NCBI GenBank assembly: GCA_026874595.1
Contig: CM049322.1
Span: forward strand, 46,621,340-46,685,339
DNA: 64,000 nucleotides
Direction: 5' to 3'
Source: Sipunculus nudus
Taxonomy: Eukaryota > Annelida > Sipuncula > Golfingiida > Sipunculidae
Shown here: in pieces, positions 1 through 12,473 of the stretch
Layout: each line of letters opens with the position of its first letter
Numbering within the stretch: the stretch's first letter is position 1
Notes under the pieces: model-generated
Told to the model about the DNA's origin: nothing
Database searches by the model: none
The model's input: only the letters and a program-made list of their open reading frames with translations
Position numbers and translations under genes: made by a program

Positions 1-1475
1 ATCATGAGTTATGCCCTATTAACGGACGACCTGGCGACTGGACCTCCTGACGACAAGACAGACGACCGACAAAGGCGATCACTCTAGCCCAGATGACTTT
101 CATTCGACTGAGTAAAACACCATGCGTTAACATCTAAAGATATGTTCTCTCACACACACATATCAAATGTCTCAGACTGTAACACCTGCGACATAAACAT
201 ATGTGAAATTTGTCATGCGGTATGTGACATGGAGAATAGTTTCCATGTATTCCATGCAGTTTTGTGTGAAACACTAATTTTACAAAATAATCTTGTTAAC
301 TCTTTTAACAATATGCTTCTTGATGTAACGTCAGCTAGATCAATCCTAAAACGTTTTCTGTAGCAGTTAGTAACGGCAAGTTAGTATCGCTAATATGCTT
401 TGAAAGTTGGGCCACAGGAGCATTTATGTCAATCATTACAATGTATTTTGTTATGTTAGCAGAAACCCGCAACAAATGATGGATGCATGTCCAAGAGCAT
501 ATTTGTGTTTGTTTACAGCTGTTATTCCATGTGTCCGCTTGTGTGAATGTGGTATGAATATTCATGTGTGACTGCATTTGTCTGTGGATGGCTGTTTGTC
601 TGTGTCTCCGTTTCTGTAGAAGTGACATGTAAGAATATGATTATGTGTGGTCTTATGGTCTGATATTTTAAGATTAGGGGAAGATATGTACATAAATTCT
701 TGTCTTAGGAGTCAGTCCGAATGAGGAGGGCCACTGAGGGAAGTTTTCTTGGGGTTTACTGGCCTTAGGAGGTTTAACTGGTTTTTAAAATCTCCTCATA
801 TGGACACAATGAGTCATGAGTGTTATCCAATTGTTCCACCTGGCGTTATAAGCAGGTGACTCGAATATCTTGATTGGCTGCTACTTCGACAATGTATGAG
901 TTGATATTAATCAGTACTGCTCGGAAAGGGATAAAAATAACGTGTTTGGTGTGCTAGTGACATTAACAGTTATAAATTATTTCATAACTCGTTATCGGCA
1001 GGTTCGTTTGGTTTTATCTGAAAAGCGGAAAGAACCGGGAATTAAAATGTCTGCCTGATTTGATTTCCGTGTATCGTCAAAATAATTTCCAAAGCTATCA
1101 TGCCTACATCTAATGTAGATTTTCCAGTAATGTGACACAGCTTATTTTATGGATTTAATATTAAGCATGTTTATATTCATTTTAAAGGAAAGATACGAAA
1201 GACTGTAACTATATATATATTATATAAAGCGTGTCTGCGCGTGTAGGTATTTATTTAACATTCAAATAATAAATTTAAAAAAATATATGAAAAATCTGGA
1301 TCTTTTATAAACATGGTATGTGTATAAAAAAAGAAGAAAGGTAAAAAGAAAATAAAAAATAGGAAAAAAGCTGTTATTGGTATTCCTCGTGTGAAGTCTC
1401 ATGTGATAACGATTGTGCCACACACACACACAAGTATCCAAGTATATCTGACTTGTATTGGTTATACATACAAAC
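1..1475. other. Intergenic, no gene seen
   Basis: AT-rich sequence with stops in every frame. The longest open frames are under 100 codons, on opposite strands, with no splice-consistent neighbours or recognisable domain. It holds no repeat that I can match elsewhere in the window. Confidence 0.6.
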
Positions 1476-1556
<81 letters not shown>

Positions 1557-2250
1557 GCGTTTCTGTGTATTTTGAGGGTCTGGATAAATGTGTGTAATAA
1601 AACTGCTTTTTCTTTTATAATACCTTCAAGAATCCTTATTGCAAGTATCTAGGCACTGAAAAGGTCTAATCATAGTAATTAGCGGGGGTCATATAAATAT
1701 AAGTTTTAACGACGGGCTATGACTTTTGGATAATTACTTACCCCGAGCATATAAAACCTGTAACCCAGAAAACTTAATAGAAACATATCATCCATATCGA
1801 ATGACTACCCTGATTTAAAACCTTAGTTTTATTTTTAGTACCAACGTAATCAAATGAAGGAAGCTTAATTTTAATGTCTCTGTTTGCCGAATGCGAATTA
1901 TATGATAACGCACCAGTTGCCAGTGCTCCATGACCGTAGTTATGTTGAGGTAATTACCCAGTTTTAATATTCAGTATAACTACTAAGATAAACACATAAC
2001 CAGGTTTTAAATCAGGGTAGTCATTCGATATGGATGATATGTTTGTATTTAGTTTTCTGGGTTACAGGTTTTATATGCTCGGGGTAATTTATAATCCAAA
2101 AGTCATAGCCCGAATTTAGAAAAATTTAGAAAAAAACCCGTTATAAATCGGAAACTGATAAGCATTTCTATTACTTTTAAGCAATTTGTTGATTCATGGC
2201 TAATGTGAACCGTTAAATGCCATATTATCATATAAAAAAATACACAGAGA

Positions 2251-2311
<61 letters not shown>
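1476..2311. repeat. Foldback element with TA-repeat outer ends
   Basis: Two inverted arms, 1712-1822 and 2002-2112, match over about 111 bp at roughly 90 percent or better. A 179-bp loop separates them. Further out, both sides carry a long (TA)n tract (1476-1554 and 2254-2311), each followed inward by an inverted match around TCTGTGTATTTT, so symmetry extends across about 836 bp. The stretch between outer and inner arms is less well matched. This is the layout of a foldback or MITE-type element. I see no transposase and cannot define a target duplication because the ends are microsatellites. Confidence 0.7.
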
Positions 2312-2313
<2 letters not shown>

Positions 2314-2541
2314 ATATAATATACGAAATTATTGTATTCATCAATAGTTTTCTTTTATAGCAGATTCATAATAACTAAGCATGAAGTCAATTGCGCATGA
2401 TGCCATGCATATGTATGCATGCATGACGTGCACTGATCACATTAGCGAAAAAAAAAACACAAATTACATACATAATGATAGAAAAGAGCATATATCATGG
2501 AAACCTGAAAAAAAGTTTGATAAACTTGAAAGTGTTATTAA

Positions 2542-2942
2542 CTAAAAGCAGAATCAATATATAATGGTGGTATGTACGACTTGTATATTGACATAGAGGC
2601 TAATACGCCAAAGGAGAAACCAAGTAAAGGGTCAACCTACGTGGCAGTTAAAGCTGACAATGTGTACGCCGTCCTCAGTAAAGGAAAGAAGAAGCTGTCA
2701 CTGTGAGATCCATTAGAACACAAGCACGGGAACACAGGATGAAGGTCATAGGTCCTAGTGTGCTGTAATCACAGAGACAAAGGGCGGCGGTTTAACGAAT
2801 CTTAGAGCACTCAGCACGTTGCTCAAGACAACCCTGAGCCAACATACCAAACACTGGGTCCAACTTTTACAGGTTAGGGCGAGTAGTACAGTGAGTAAAA
2901 TGTCTTGTTATGTTGGACTCTTAGAACATCACTTGTATAAAC
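2542..2942 (+). pseudogene. Broken copy of receptor cytoplasmic-tail exon
   Basis: This stretch aligns collinearly with the last exon of the receptor gene at 14278-14713. The strongest blocks are AAAGCTGACAATGTGTACGCC, the GGGCGGCGGTT block, and the 3' block around CATACCAAACACTGG...TCCAACTTTTACAGG. It reads open from 2542 to a stop at 2704-2706 and still encodes DNVYAVLSKGKKK, the counterpart of DNVYAIPSKEKK in the intact gene. Beyond that the frame is lost, and about 40 bp corresponding to the GAYAVAEV segment are deleted. I see no splice acceptor before 2542 and no upstream exons for the ectodomain or membrane segment in the first 2.5 kb. Most likely a decayed paralogue; a shortened functional tail ending at 2706 is possible but less likely. 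Confidence 0.8.
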
Positions 2943-4755
2943 AAAAATCCTCATAATAATGTTACATTAACATTCACCTGGCGTAAGTTAAAAATAATCA
3001 TAAATTTGAATTATGTATTTTGTAAACTGGGCCAGGATGTATTTATGTGGCTTTTCAGTTGTGTCACACACCATTTTGTTTGCCACATAGCTATCTAACT
3101 TTGAATTAAAGAGAGAATGATTCGGCTACTTGGCAGTTTTATAACTCTAGAAAAGCAAATATGGGATATAGCCTCGATATGAGTAACAGATGCCATTCAA
3201 TAATTACTCTTAGACAAGAATGTTTTCATGTCTGTGAGTTGAACAAAATGTTTACAAAACTTGAAAGGCACTCAGAGAGCGCAGACCTCCATCAAGACAG
3301 CATTGTCGAAAATGAAACATTTATAAATAAAAATTCCAAGATCCAGATGGTGATCCGGATCACTCGGTAAATTTAATCCATTTTTCCTTTTATCATTACC
3401 TAGCTACCCTGAAAACTACATGCATATCCGTTAAGGACTATTTGAGTAATGTTCTAACAAACAAACGAAACCACAGACAAACAAACCAAAGCGGGGAAAA
3501 CATAACATCCGCCCTTTTTCGGAGGAAATGATACAAGAATGGTTTTATCATTATGATGATCCCAGGATCATGTTTATTAAACATGACTCTTAGATAAGGG
3601 ATAAATTACTTGTTGCATTTGTGTAACCATATATCCATTATAACATATATCCTGCATATAACAGCATGTAAACCAAATTGTGCTGGGATTCCTAGTTTAG
3701 CTCTGATACAAAAATAGATTAATATATTCTAAACAGCGATGGCAGGTGTTATTGTGAACTTTTAAATATTCCCGTTGAAATAATTAGTCCCATACTAGAA
3801 TTTACAAAACTTAGTACTAGCAATATAGGACATTTAAATTGTTATATACGCCGCTGTGCTGTGAACAAACTTAAGTGTAAGCATGGTATATCCTTGTCAA
3901 CAAATGAATCAAATAATCGAGGATAATTATGATTCAGAGGAGTATTTTAATTCCTCTGCCGACCAGTTACTTATGATGCCTATATATATCTAATTTAAGT
4001 TGATCTTTGTGAACATATAACAAAACCCTGGATTTAGTATGCAGAAATTGAATATTTAACGATTTAAACAGTTTGTATTAATTCATTAGAATAACAAAGA
4101 AAGTAGAAGGATGCTTAAAACACTTGAAAATAAATTTCTAATAATATCTCTATAACAATTTATTCCACCTGCAACCTTTGACAATCGGATTTTAGTGTAC
4201 GCAAGGCGGCAGCCCCCATTAGCAGTTTCGAGAAACTTGGAGAAAAAAAAAACCCGGAGTCTATCTACGGTGAGTAATGTGGCAAAATGGGACGTGTATC
4301 AATACAGTTTAAAGCAGAATAATTTTTTTCGTACCAAATCGAATCCTCTAAAAAAAGTAGGATAAAATGTTTTTATTAGAAGGCTTAACCCTCATTTAAT
4401 GAAAAATACAACAAAATGTGCTTTCAGGCTTAGATATACATTAGGAAAAAAAAACACATTCAATAAATAAAATTCATGACTGTGATTAGCTATTTGTATT
4501 CGCTGTATATGTCAAATCTTTTGATCTATTTGCAAATAATACACTCATTGCTAGGGTTGGTTTAACTTTTTCAATTAAAGATTTCACAGTATGCTTGTGT
4601 GGACTTCCTTAGTTGCTGTCTCCCCTCTTAATGCTTCCTTGATTGCCCCTTCTCCATTTTCTTCATGGACTAGTAGTCTATATCAGAGTAGATGACCTTA
4701 GGTGAGGATATGATCAAAGGTACACAAGTTACACTCAGTAATGCAGTCGTGAACA
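2943..4755. other. Intergenic, no gene seen
   Basis: AT-rich, with short scattered open frames and no domain match. The first about 50 bases still resemble the sequence just after the stop of the intact receptor gene (GTCTTGTTATGTTGGAC versus GTCTAGTTATGCTGGAC). Nothing else stands out. Confidence 0.5.
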
Positions 4756-4926
4756 CACCATCAAAGTCCGAGTACAAGTCTGTGTCAAGGCTAATCGAGT
4801 TTATGTCCGAGTCCTTCAGGTTCGAGATCGAGTCCACCTTTGAGTACGAGTCATGCGGAGTCCGAGTACAGGCACCTCGAGTTAAAGTCCGAATAAGAGC
4901 ATCTAAATAGTGGACTCGGGTCCTAC
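4756..4926 (+). repeat. Partial copy of GAGTCC-rich hAT-like MITE
   Basis: Dense, irregularly spaced GAGTCC / TCCGAGT motifs occur on the + strand. They match the end blocks of the fuller elements at 34583-34991 (opposite orientation) and 50803-51215. The AT-rich centre and second end block are not present, so this is a fragment. A 72-codon open frame crosses it, but its repeated residues only reflect the repeat. Confidence 0.6.
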
Positions 4927-5860
4927 ATTACAGGTTGTACCAAAGACATAAACAAGCATAAAGGACCGCTCCTGTTAAGTTATAAAAGTACTATCCAAAA
5001 CCTTATTGGTGTGTGTGTGTGTGAGGCGAAGGGGGGTACCATGTTCTTGGGTATATTCCTGGTTATCAACATGCCCTTTGTGAGATTAAAGTACTTATAT
5101 GTGTACTTTTTACCCTTTACTTAAGTCAACAGGACCATGTATTTACTCACAAAAGCAATATAGAATGCTGGTAGCATTAAATTTATTACACAAATAATCA
5201 AATAAACGCAGTTTTACTATGGTATTTGTCACGTGCATTTATCTGAATATGCAGCACTTGTCAGTGTCCTGCGACCATGGTTACATGAAGAAAAGAACAA
5301 ATTAACAGAAATAACTAAAATTACACATCACACATCTATTTATTGGGAAATGTAAAACCGTACTGTAGGCATGTAACTAACCGATGACTTCTAAATGTAC
5401 ATAATCGTATAATATAATCGAGGAAAGTTTACAAGGTGTAAACAACCATATATCCCAGGGATGAATTAATCATATTTTTGGTTTGCTGTTTATTATTGCT
5501 AATTATAAATATAAATATAAATAAGGGCTTTCATAATTGTTATTACCTTTGTTACTGTGGTTTTAAATTAAATAAAATAGAATAGCCAGCTGGATGTAAA
5601 CATTGATACATGCGTCTGAAGAGGAAAACATAATTTAACCCACATAGCAACACCTTAATGACACTGTCAATCTTTACCTGGACACAAATTTGACTATTTT
5701 AGTGTATTTCACTAGCTATCAACAAACTGTCCTGCGGAGGTGACGCAGTGGACTTCCTATTAATCGTGGTATGTCGTTTTAATGCTTTTCATTTTTCCAT
5801 GGACTATTCTTCATTGGTTGCAATAACAGCAGTATTCATTTTCTTTCATTATCGCCCGCT
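4927..5860. other. Intergenic, no gene seen
   Basis: AT-rich DNA with a short (GT)n and a G-run near 5010-5040. No exon-like or repeat-like segment was recognised. Confidence 0.5.
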
Positions 5861-5880
5861 TTCACGCATCATTTGTTTTA

Positions 5881-6097
5881 GTTGACTGTGGTGACCATAA
5901 CAAATACGTCACGGGATTACAAGCCAGGTCAATTCTATTGTGACCTCGCCTCCGGCTCTATAAACACTGATCAATATGCTACACATAGGATATGTATGAA
6001 CTGTCACAAGAATGAAAAAAAACCTTTGCCACGGGAATTGATGTTGATCTGTACCGTCAGACTTGTGCTGCGGAGAAATGGCCGACTGGAAATAAAG
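5881..6097 (+). CDS. Possible isolated exon, function unknown
   Basis: A pyrimidine-rich tract ending in TTTGTTTTAG (to 5880) is followed by 72 open codons. They begin near VVTITNTSRDYK and contain three cysteines, and a possible GTAACT donor lies at the end. The start faintly resembles IVITNVTHDN in the receptor ectodomain about 3.3 kb downstream, which would fit a relic paralogue exon. No flanking exons could be joined, and an antisense frame of similar length overlaps it. Chance is a serious alternative. Confidence 0.18.
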
Positions 6098-6989
6098 TAA
6101 CTCCAATAAGTGCAAACACTAAATGAAATATTGAGAAAATTAGAAAATGGATAATGACGTGACAGAAAAAAAGTCGATTACATTACAATTTCGAACAAGA
6201 AAAACAGTGTGGATTACAAATAAATTTTTGAATCTGATAGGATTATTTAATAAAAAAAAACAAGTAAAAAGTAAAAAAAAAGTGAATATATTAAAATAAA
6301 AATGATAAATGATAGTAAAAGCGCATAAACTGTTAAGAGTGAAATAAGAATAGGGATTTTTTTTGGAATACCATTAAATACTCTAAACCTTCAAGTATAA
6401 ATAAATGGCTCACTATATAACCTAAATGTCACCTTGAATTAAGGTCGAGGAACTTTTCAAGATTTTTAAAAATCCAGGGAAAAGGAGATTGATGTTTTGC
6501 CCGCCAGGTGGACATAGCTACAGTCAGGCGCAATGCAATGCACCTAGTGATGTCAACCTCGTTGTGTCAAACTCAGCTAAGTCAAATTTCTGCATGTATC
6601 GAAGGGGAATATGGAGTCCCTGCAAAAACAGTTAAAACCTTTCTAATTTAACTCATTTTGTGTAGAACTTGGATGTGTCGGAAAACCTGATGTGTCGAGG
6701 TGCCTGTTGGTCCACAGCTAATATTTGTATCGCTTAACTCGAAGACATGTCGCTTGAATGTTTGGATAACAGTTGTGCACGGCTGTGGTGTGGTGACCAG
6801 TTATTTGTATTAACTACAGGCAAGGCTCTTACTCGTAAAACGCGATGGCTCTTTCTCTCAACTCGAGGTCATGTATGCATAACAGATGTGCACTGTCCAT
6901 CAATCATACCTACGTCCGTGATGACCAATAAGATAGAGGACCAATTACCGGACAAAGGGCACCTTCTCCCATTTTGTCACTAGTGACGG

Positions 6990-7184
6990 TCAGCTCGCCA
7001 CTATCAGCCAACCACGCCTACTTCACCACCACCAACCATAAGGGAGGCCCTTGAGATGTTTCGCAAGCTGCTGCAGCTGTTACAGTCGTCATACGGCGCG
7101 GATGAATGCTTCAAATTCCAGACCAGGAGCGTCCTCATGTTAAGCAAAGGACTTTTACTTTTTTTTTTAGATCTGATGTGTTGA
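6990..7184 (+). mobile_element. Pogo/Tigger-like transposase C-terminal remnant
   Basis: The frame 7035-7184 encodes a stretch around IREALEMFRKLLQLLQSS, followed by GADECF and a stop at 7182-7184. An amphipathic helix of this type with a trailing cysteine segment is what I associate with the extreme C-terminus of CENP-B/Tigger/pogo-type DDE transposases. The upstream frame is broken and I find no DDE catalytic core or terminal repeats, so only a 3' scrap would remain. The assignment is by resemblance and uncertain. Confidence 0.35.
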
Positions 7185-7189
7185 ACTGA

Positions 7190-8745
7190 ACATGGTCTGA
7201 GCCAATCATTTGATGACTTGTTTTCTTTAATACATGTATGTGATCTTATTTCACTTTCGTGATTTACCTTCTCCAATTTTTGGTGTTGCTTACATGCTCT
7301 TTGTTGTTAATAAATAAATTTAATTTAACATTTGTGTTTTTCTTTCACGCAAACATGTGCAGGATTTATCGATAATAATCAAAGTTTAAGAAGGTTGAAT
7401 ATAATGAATTTCGGTTCTCTCGAACTACGGCTTGGTTTACTTTATTTGGTTAATTCGTCATCTTAATGCCAACAAATTAGATAAGCATGGTATTCCGATT
7501 GAAAAAGCACCAACTGCTCATATAAACTGGCTGACACACAGCTTGGACGCCATCTCCCACAAATTAAAGGGGAAAAGTCCCGGGAACGGTCCATGAAAAA
7601 AAAGCAACATCAATAAGCTGTCCTCCCATGATATTAAAATTCTTATTAAATAGCCCCCTAAATCAACGCAGATTTATATGGGTATCCAGCTCTCACACGT
7701 AGCAAAATATGTTCCTCACAGAGAAGAGGATCCCCCCCCCCCGTGCATGGAGTCTGTGAATTTATTATGTGGATTTAAAGACACAAGGGGAGAAATGCTC
7801 CCCTCATCGTACAAAGGCCAGCGAAGTGGTGTGAAATTTACGACGCTTTTTTTCCTTAAAATTCCCACAAACGACCAGGCTGCTGAGAAGTCTGAGCTAG
7901 AGCACTGCAGTTCCCTTTAATAGTACATGTGGATTAGGAATATGTTTGTTAAATGACGGTATTAATAGCAAATAGAAGCCTCCATCGTATCAATGTGGTG
8001 GTGGTCTACGCGCTAATTAAGGGAAATATTTCCTTTCATTAACCAAAAGTTATGGGCTTTGAACACCCTGACATAATTTCACGTATTAAAGATCACCAAG
8101 GGATGTCGAAGAATAACGGTATACTGCCAAAATTGTTGTTTAGGTAAGAATGTCCTTACCGTAAAAATGTCATAACGTAAAAATGCAAGAATTACGCTCA
8201 TTATGAATAGGGCGCTCATTACGTTGAGTACGGCACACACACAACCACACTTATATAATAAAGTTATTACTCATTTAGGAATTTATTAGGTGACACCTTT
8301 ATTAAACCATAATCAATATCAATACTATAATGTATTGTTATAGATAATGAGTTGCAAAATTATTATTCTCTCTTTTCAGAAAGGAAAATATATTAACTTT
8401 AACTGAAATATTTTGGAATGAATTATTAATAGGAGTTAATGGTTTATTAGTTGTTACTGCATAGGCTGTCAGTTCATTTTTTAGTCAAGCAATAGAGTAA
8501 TGGGTAAAATGAGCCTATTTGGTGTTCCTATTTATTTTTTATTAATTACACTGATTATTGTGTTGACAACCTTACATATGTTATAACGAAATAAACATAG
8601 AATATAAAAAAACTGAAGTCCATATATATGTATGTCATCTTGTGAATGATCCCATGGAAAGTGTAAATGCATGAACTATTTTATGTGTAAATCCCGCCTA
8701 CTTTTCCTGTGTAAAGCTCGTGCTTTAATGTAACAATAGAGCTAT
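7190..8745. other. Intergenic region upstream of receptor gene
   Basis: No exon was recognised. A C-run sits at 7733-7742. The open frame 7678-7920 overlaps it and has no recognisable domain. The distal part leads into the promoter of the receptor gene. Confidence 0.45.
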
Positions 8746-8749
8746 GTTA

Positions 8750-8790
8750 TTTATAAATGCGGTATTTCCGGAGACACTTATCAAACAGCA
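8750..8790 (+). promoter_or_regulatory. Putative TATA box and start region of receptor gene
   Basis: TTTATAAAT at 8750-8758 lies about 25-30 bp before TATCAAAC, which resembles an initiator (near 8780). The first ATG follows about 110 bp later at 8892. The spacing fits a TATA-driven promoter with a short 5' UTR and no upstream intron. In AT-rich DNA a TATA match alone is weak; its position is what supports it. Confidence 0.4.
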
Positions 8791-8891
8791 ACTACCTATC
8801 AGCACTTGGACTATCAGCAGCTGACTCAGGAGAAGCTGTATGCAGGGAATCATTGTAGCATTTTATCCATAGTGGTAGATTCACAATCAGC

Positions 8892-8946
8892 ATGTGGTAC
8901 TGTTTATGGATAAGCTTGCATTTCACATATCTATTTTTTCAAGGAG
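8892..8946 (+). CDS. Receptor exon 1: signal peptide
   Basis: The ATG at 8892 opens MWYCLWISLHFTYLFFQG, an aromatic and hydrophobic leader of about 18 residues. It ends after the first base of codon 19 at a strong GTAAGG donor (8947). No earlier in-frame start is needed. Phase 1 matches the next exon, and the split codon GGC gives Gly19. Confidence 0.8.
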
Positions 8947-11900
8947 GTAAGGTCCTGGATCAGTACACATTAAATTATATTCTCGCTAAGTTGTGTATAT
9001 AATAATACATTTGCATGAATGTTCGCTTCGCTGTAATAAGAAGTAACAGAAACGATCATTCTCTTTTCACAAAATGAACTTTTTGCTTAATTATAAATAA
9101 TTTTCCAGGCTCATCACAGTCTTTGTATCGATACAGCAATTTCGCAGCAGAATGCGAAGATAACAAGACTATTGTGATTACAAACGTTACACACGATAAC
9201 GTTACCAAACCTCTGACGACGGAACTTGAATTTCTGAACGTGAAGTGTGAATTCGGTAAAAAATGTTTCATAAAGAAAACTGACATCCAATCTAGTTTCG
9301 GGCAAGGAGGAATACTATGGTACGATGAAAAATGGAGTCTGTCTGTTGGCTTCAAATGCGTTGACGACACATTTGGATATAAAGGATGCCCTAATGAAAC
9401 TGTGTTCTTTAAGAAGAATAAGCAGTATGCATTGGTGAGTGTGGCATATACAGCAGACACACCTAATAAAAGAGCGTGCAAACTCAGCATCACTGTGGAT
9501 CCAAATACTGAAGTAGAGTTCACGACAATAACCTGTAAGAAGGTTGAATTCACTAAAGACGGCGAAGCTTTAACATGTGATGACTTTCCAAAATATACCA
9601 GGTCGGCAACGACGCTATCCTATGTTGTGGATTCGGGACGGAAAGCTGGTTTCCTGTTCCTTGTCAAAGGTAATCCTTTTGCAATAATTCAAAGTTATGT
9701 CATTCCGTTGATTCTAGACAGATATACCTGTACGATTGCCAGAATATCATCAGCGCGGTGTATCTTCATACGATGCTGCTTAATTAATAAATTCAAAGGG
9801 TTGTTATTAGTTTTGGTTATAATTCTGTATCAGGTACAGTGTAGCATCAATATTTCGTTCAAGTGTAGAACACCATATTGATACCATATTGGAGATATTG
9901 TTTGAATATGTTAATGGTTGGATATTAATGAGTTACAATCCCCTTTTGACCCCTATTTTGTCGACTTTGTTATCACTGACTTGAATTATAGGCAGTCTGA
10001 ACATTCAGTTAAACTACGATATTAGATAAGATATTGCATTCGTGTTAATTTACAAAATAATATATGACTTATATGGTCACTATTCCTGATAGGAATGGTG
10101 ACTGTGGATTGCTAGGGATTAACTGGTATCTGGAAACCACATAATCATATAGAGGAACCTTTACTTTACCTATCAAGCAATGCCTGCTCATATAATGCCT
10201 CGATATATCCTTGTGCCATTATGTATCCTTTCTGTTAACTTTTCTGTCTATTTACAAAATACTCCCTCTTTCCTTGGGGTAGATTCCTATTGGGTCTTGT
10301 ATTCTTTGTCGTTAAGTAACGATTTGTAACAACAGTTTTTGTGAAGAGATGTCACTCTCAGCTTTGTTGTGAAGCGATATCTCTCGGTTGTAATAGGTTT
10401 CCAGTCCTACTATAACCAATTGCTTTATCCGCACTAGGAAATAATCCTTATCGAGAACCGGATTACCTTAGGCTTTTAGTCCGCTTCAGTTCGTTTTACT
10501 GCAGTTCGTTTGGTAAGCGGTCTACAGTACTTCGATGTACTTCAGTCCGTTTTACAGTTAACCTACACACCCGCTTCTAGTGCGAATGAGTCCAGTTTTA
10601 GCGAACAGCATTGACGGCTACCCTTGAGTTTTCCCCGACACGCGTTTCTTGAGGGAACGCTCAGTTATAGGCTGAATCGGATAATGAACCAAGTATGGAC
10701 AGCAAACTCAAGTTGCTTTTAAAAACCGGGTTAGGCTTTTATAAAGCGAACTACAAAGCGGACCACTTCGAGACTAAGGTAAACTAGTTCGTATAATCCA
10801 GTTTAGATTCGAACCAATTGCGGATATGGCCATTTCTTCCTAAGGGCAAGACCTTTCTACATTTACCTCGAATAAAATGAATAAATTACAAACTAGACTA
10901 GGCTGGTTCTGTCAGCATTCTTTGTCCCTACCTATTATACTTTTCTCCAAACCGACGTCCAAATGTCGTTTCAAAGGTTCCTTTTTGGATTTTAGTCCGA
11001 TGCCATTGTTAAACAGTTTACTATGTCAATGATCTGATCATATCCGTATATATATATTTCTTTCGTAGTCTACTAGCGTCAGAAAAAGGATATAATTACA
11101 CATAATGTTCCTATAGAAACTTCAAGACAGCAAATTTAAAATTAACACGCATGCTCTAAGAGCAAGTCAAAGATGCAATTAAGAAAGTAAAATGTCACTT
11201 AAAACTTACAAGTTCGTGTAAATCTTTTTTTCTCAGAGTTTTGTTGTGATCTTTCTCTCAATTTTGATCATTCCTATTGGTTTTCGAAATATCTCTAAAT
11301 GGTTTTGATAACACTCATTTCTGAAATCAGTTTCAGAACTTCAAACGACAACTACAAAAGGCAGCACGGGGAATACAGGTAAAACAGGCGACGGTAATCA
11401 ACAAACTGGTCATAACATGGGTGGGTTAATTACATCATTTTATTTGCACCAAAGAAATCACCTTTTCCACGAGCATGCGCACTGCGTATGATTACATTGC
11501 TGTTTTCGGATCTTAAGAGCCAACAGAATGATGTATCTAATCTGAAACATGATACATGCCCGAGACACCGACAAGAATTATGCCTTTAAGAAAATATAGG
11601 GATTTGGGCATTTATCATTATAAATGTAAGAAATACGGATTTTGGGCAATATATCCCACCCAAACGCTGTTAGTCGTCAAAATATATGTCACCTATGTGA
11701 TGGACAGGTTTTATCCTTTAATATTCTTTGCATGCTGACCATCAAGATGTGTGAATGAGAATATTAACATTCCTAAACTGACAGGAAAATATAACTTTTA
11801 TATGTATTTTAATATATTGACTATCCTGAAAGTCAAATAGACACATCTAGTTCATGATAAAAATCAAAGAAATCTGTAGAAAGCAAGCGTTCAGTGATTC

Positions 11901-12403
11901 CATTGTCGTTGAACATTACGTCACCGGACGCGGCCTTGTCCTCATTTGCTAGCATTGTGCATGGACACTTTAGAATAAATACAAATTTGACAACTAGTAT
12001 ATGTAATATTATTCTAAAGTTTAAATATTCTAAGTGATTTTTTTTCCTGAATAAACTTATTAAGTATGAAGAAGCATATTAACGCTTGAAATTTGTTTTC
12101 GCCTTCATCCATAATTCATATAAAATAGTTATTTTGTTTATCGTCACCAACCACACGATTGTATTGCCTATGCAGATATACTAACATATACGTTATGTGT
12201 ACGGTTCTTGGTTTTCTCCAGTGTTTTTTTTAATGTTGCAGTTGTTTGGATACAAACTGTAAATTCAATGGCAAAATAACTTGCATAAAAACATTCCTGT
12301 TTAATTACATTTTATTATTAAACATTTATATAAAATAATTCTTTACAACAGAACGCATCCATTTAAAATACGTAAAATATATGGCACTTATAATATATAT
12401 ATA

Positions 12404-12473
<70 letters not shown>

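Noticed and set aside
9056-9553. Antisense open frame of 165 codons, the longest on the minus strand
   Set aside because: It lies opposite the ectodomain exon, which has splice-consistent borders, cysteine pairing and glycosylation sites on the plus strand. The antisense frame is a by-product of that composition.
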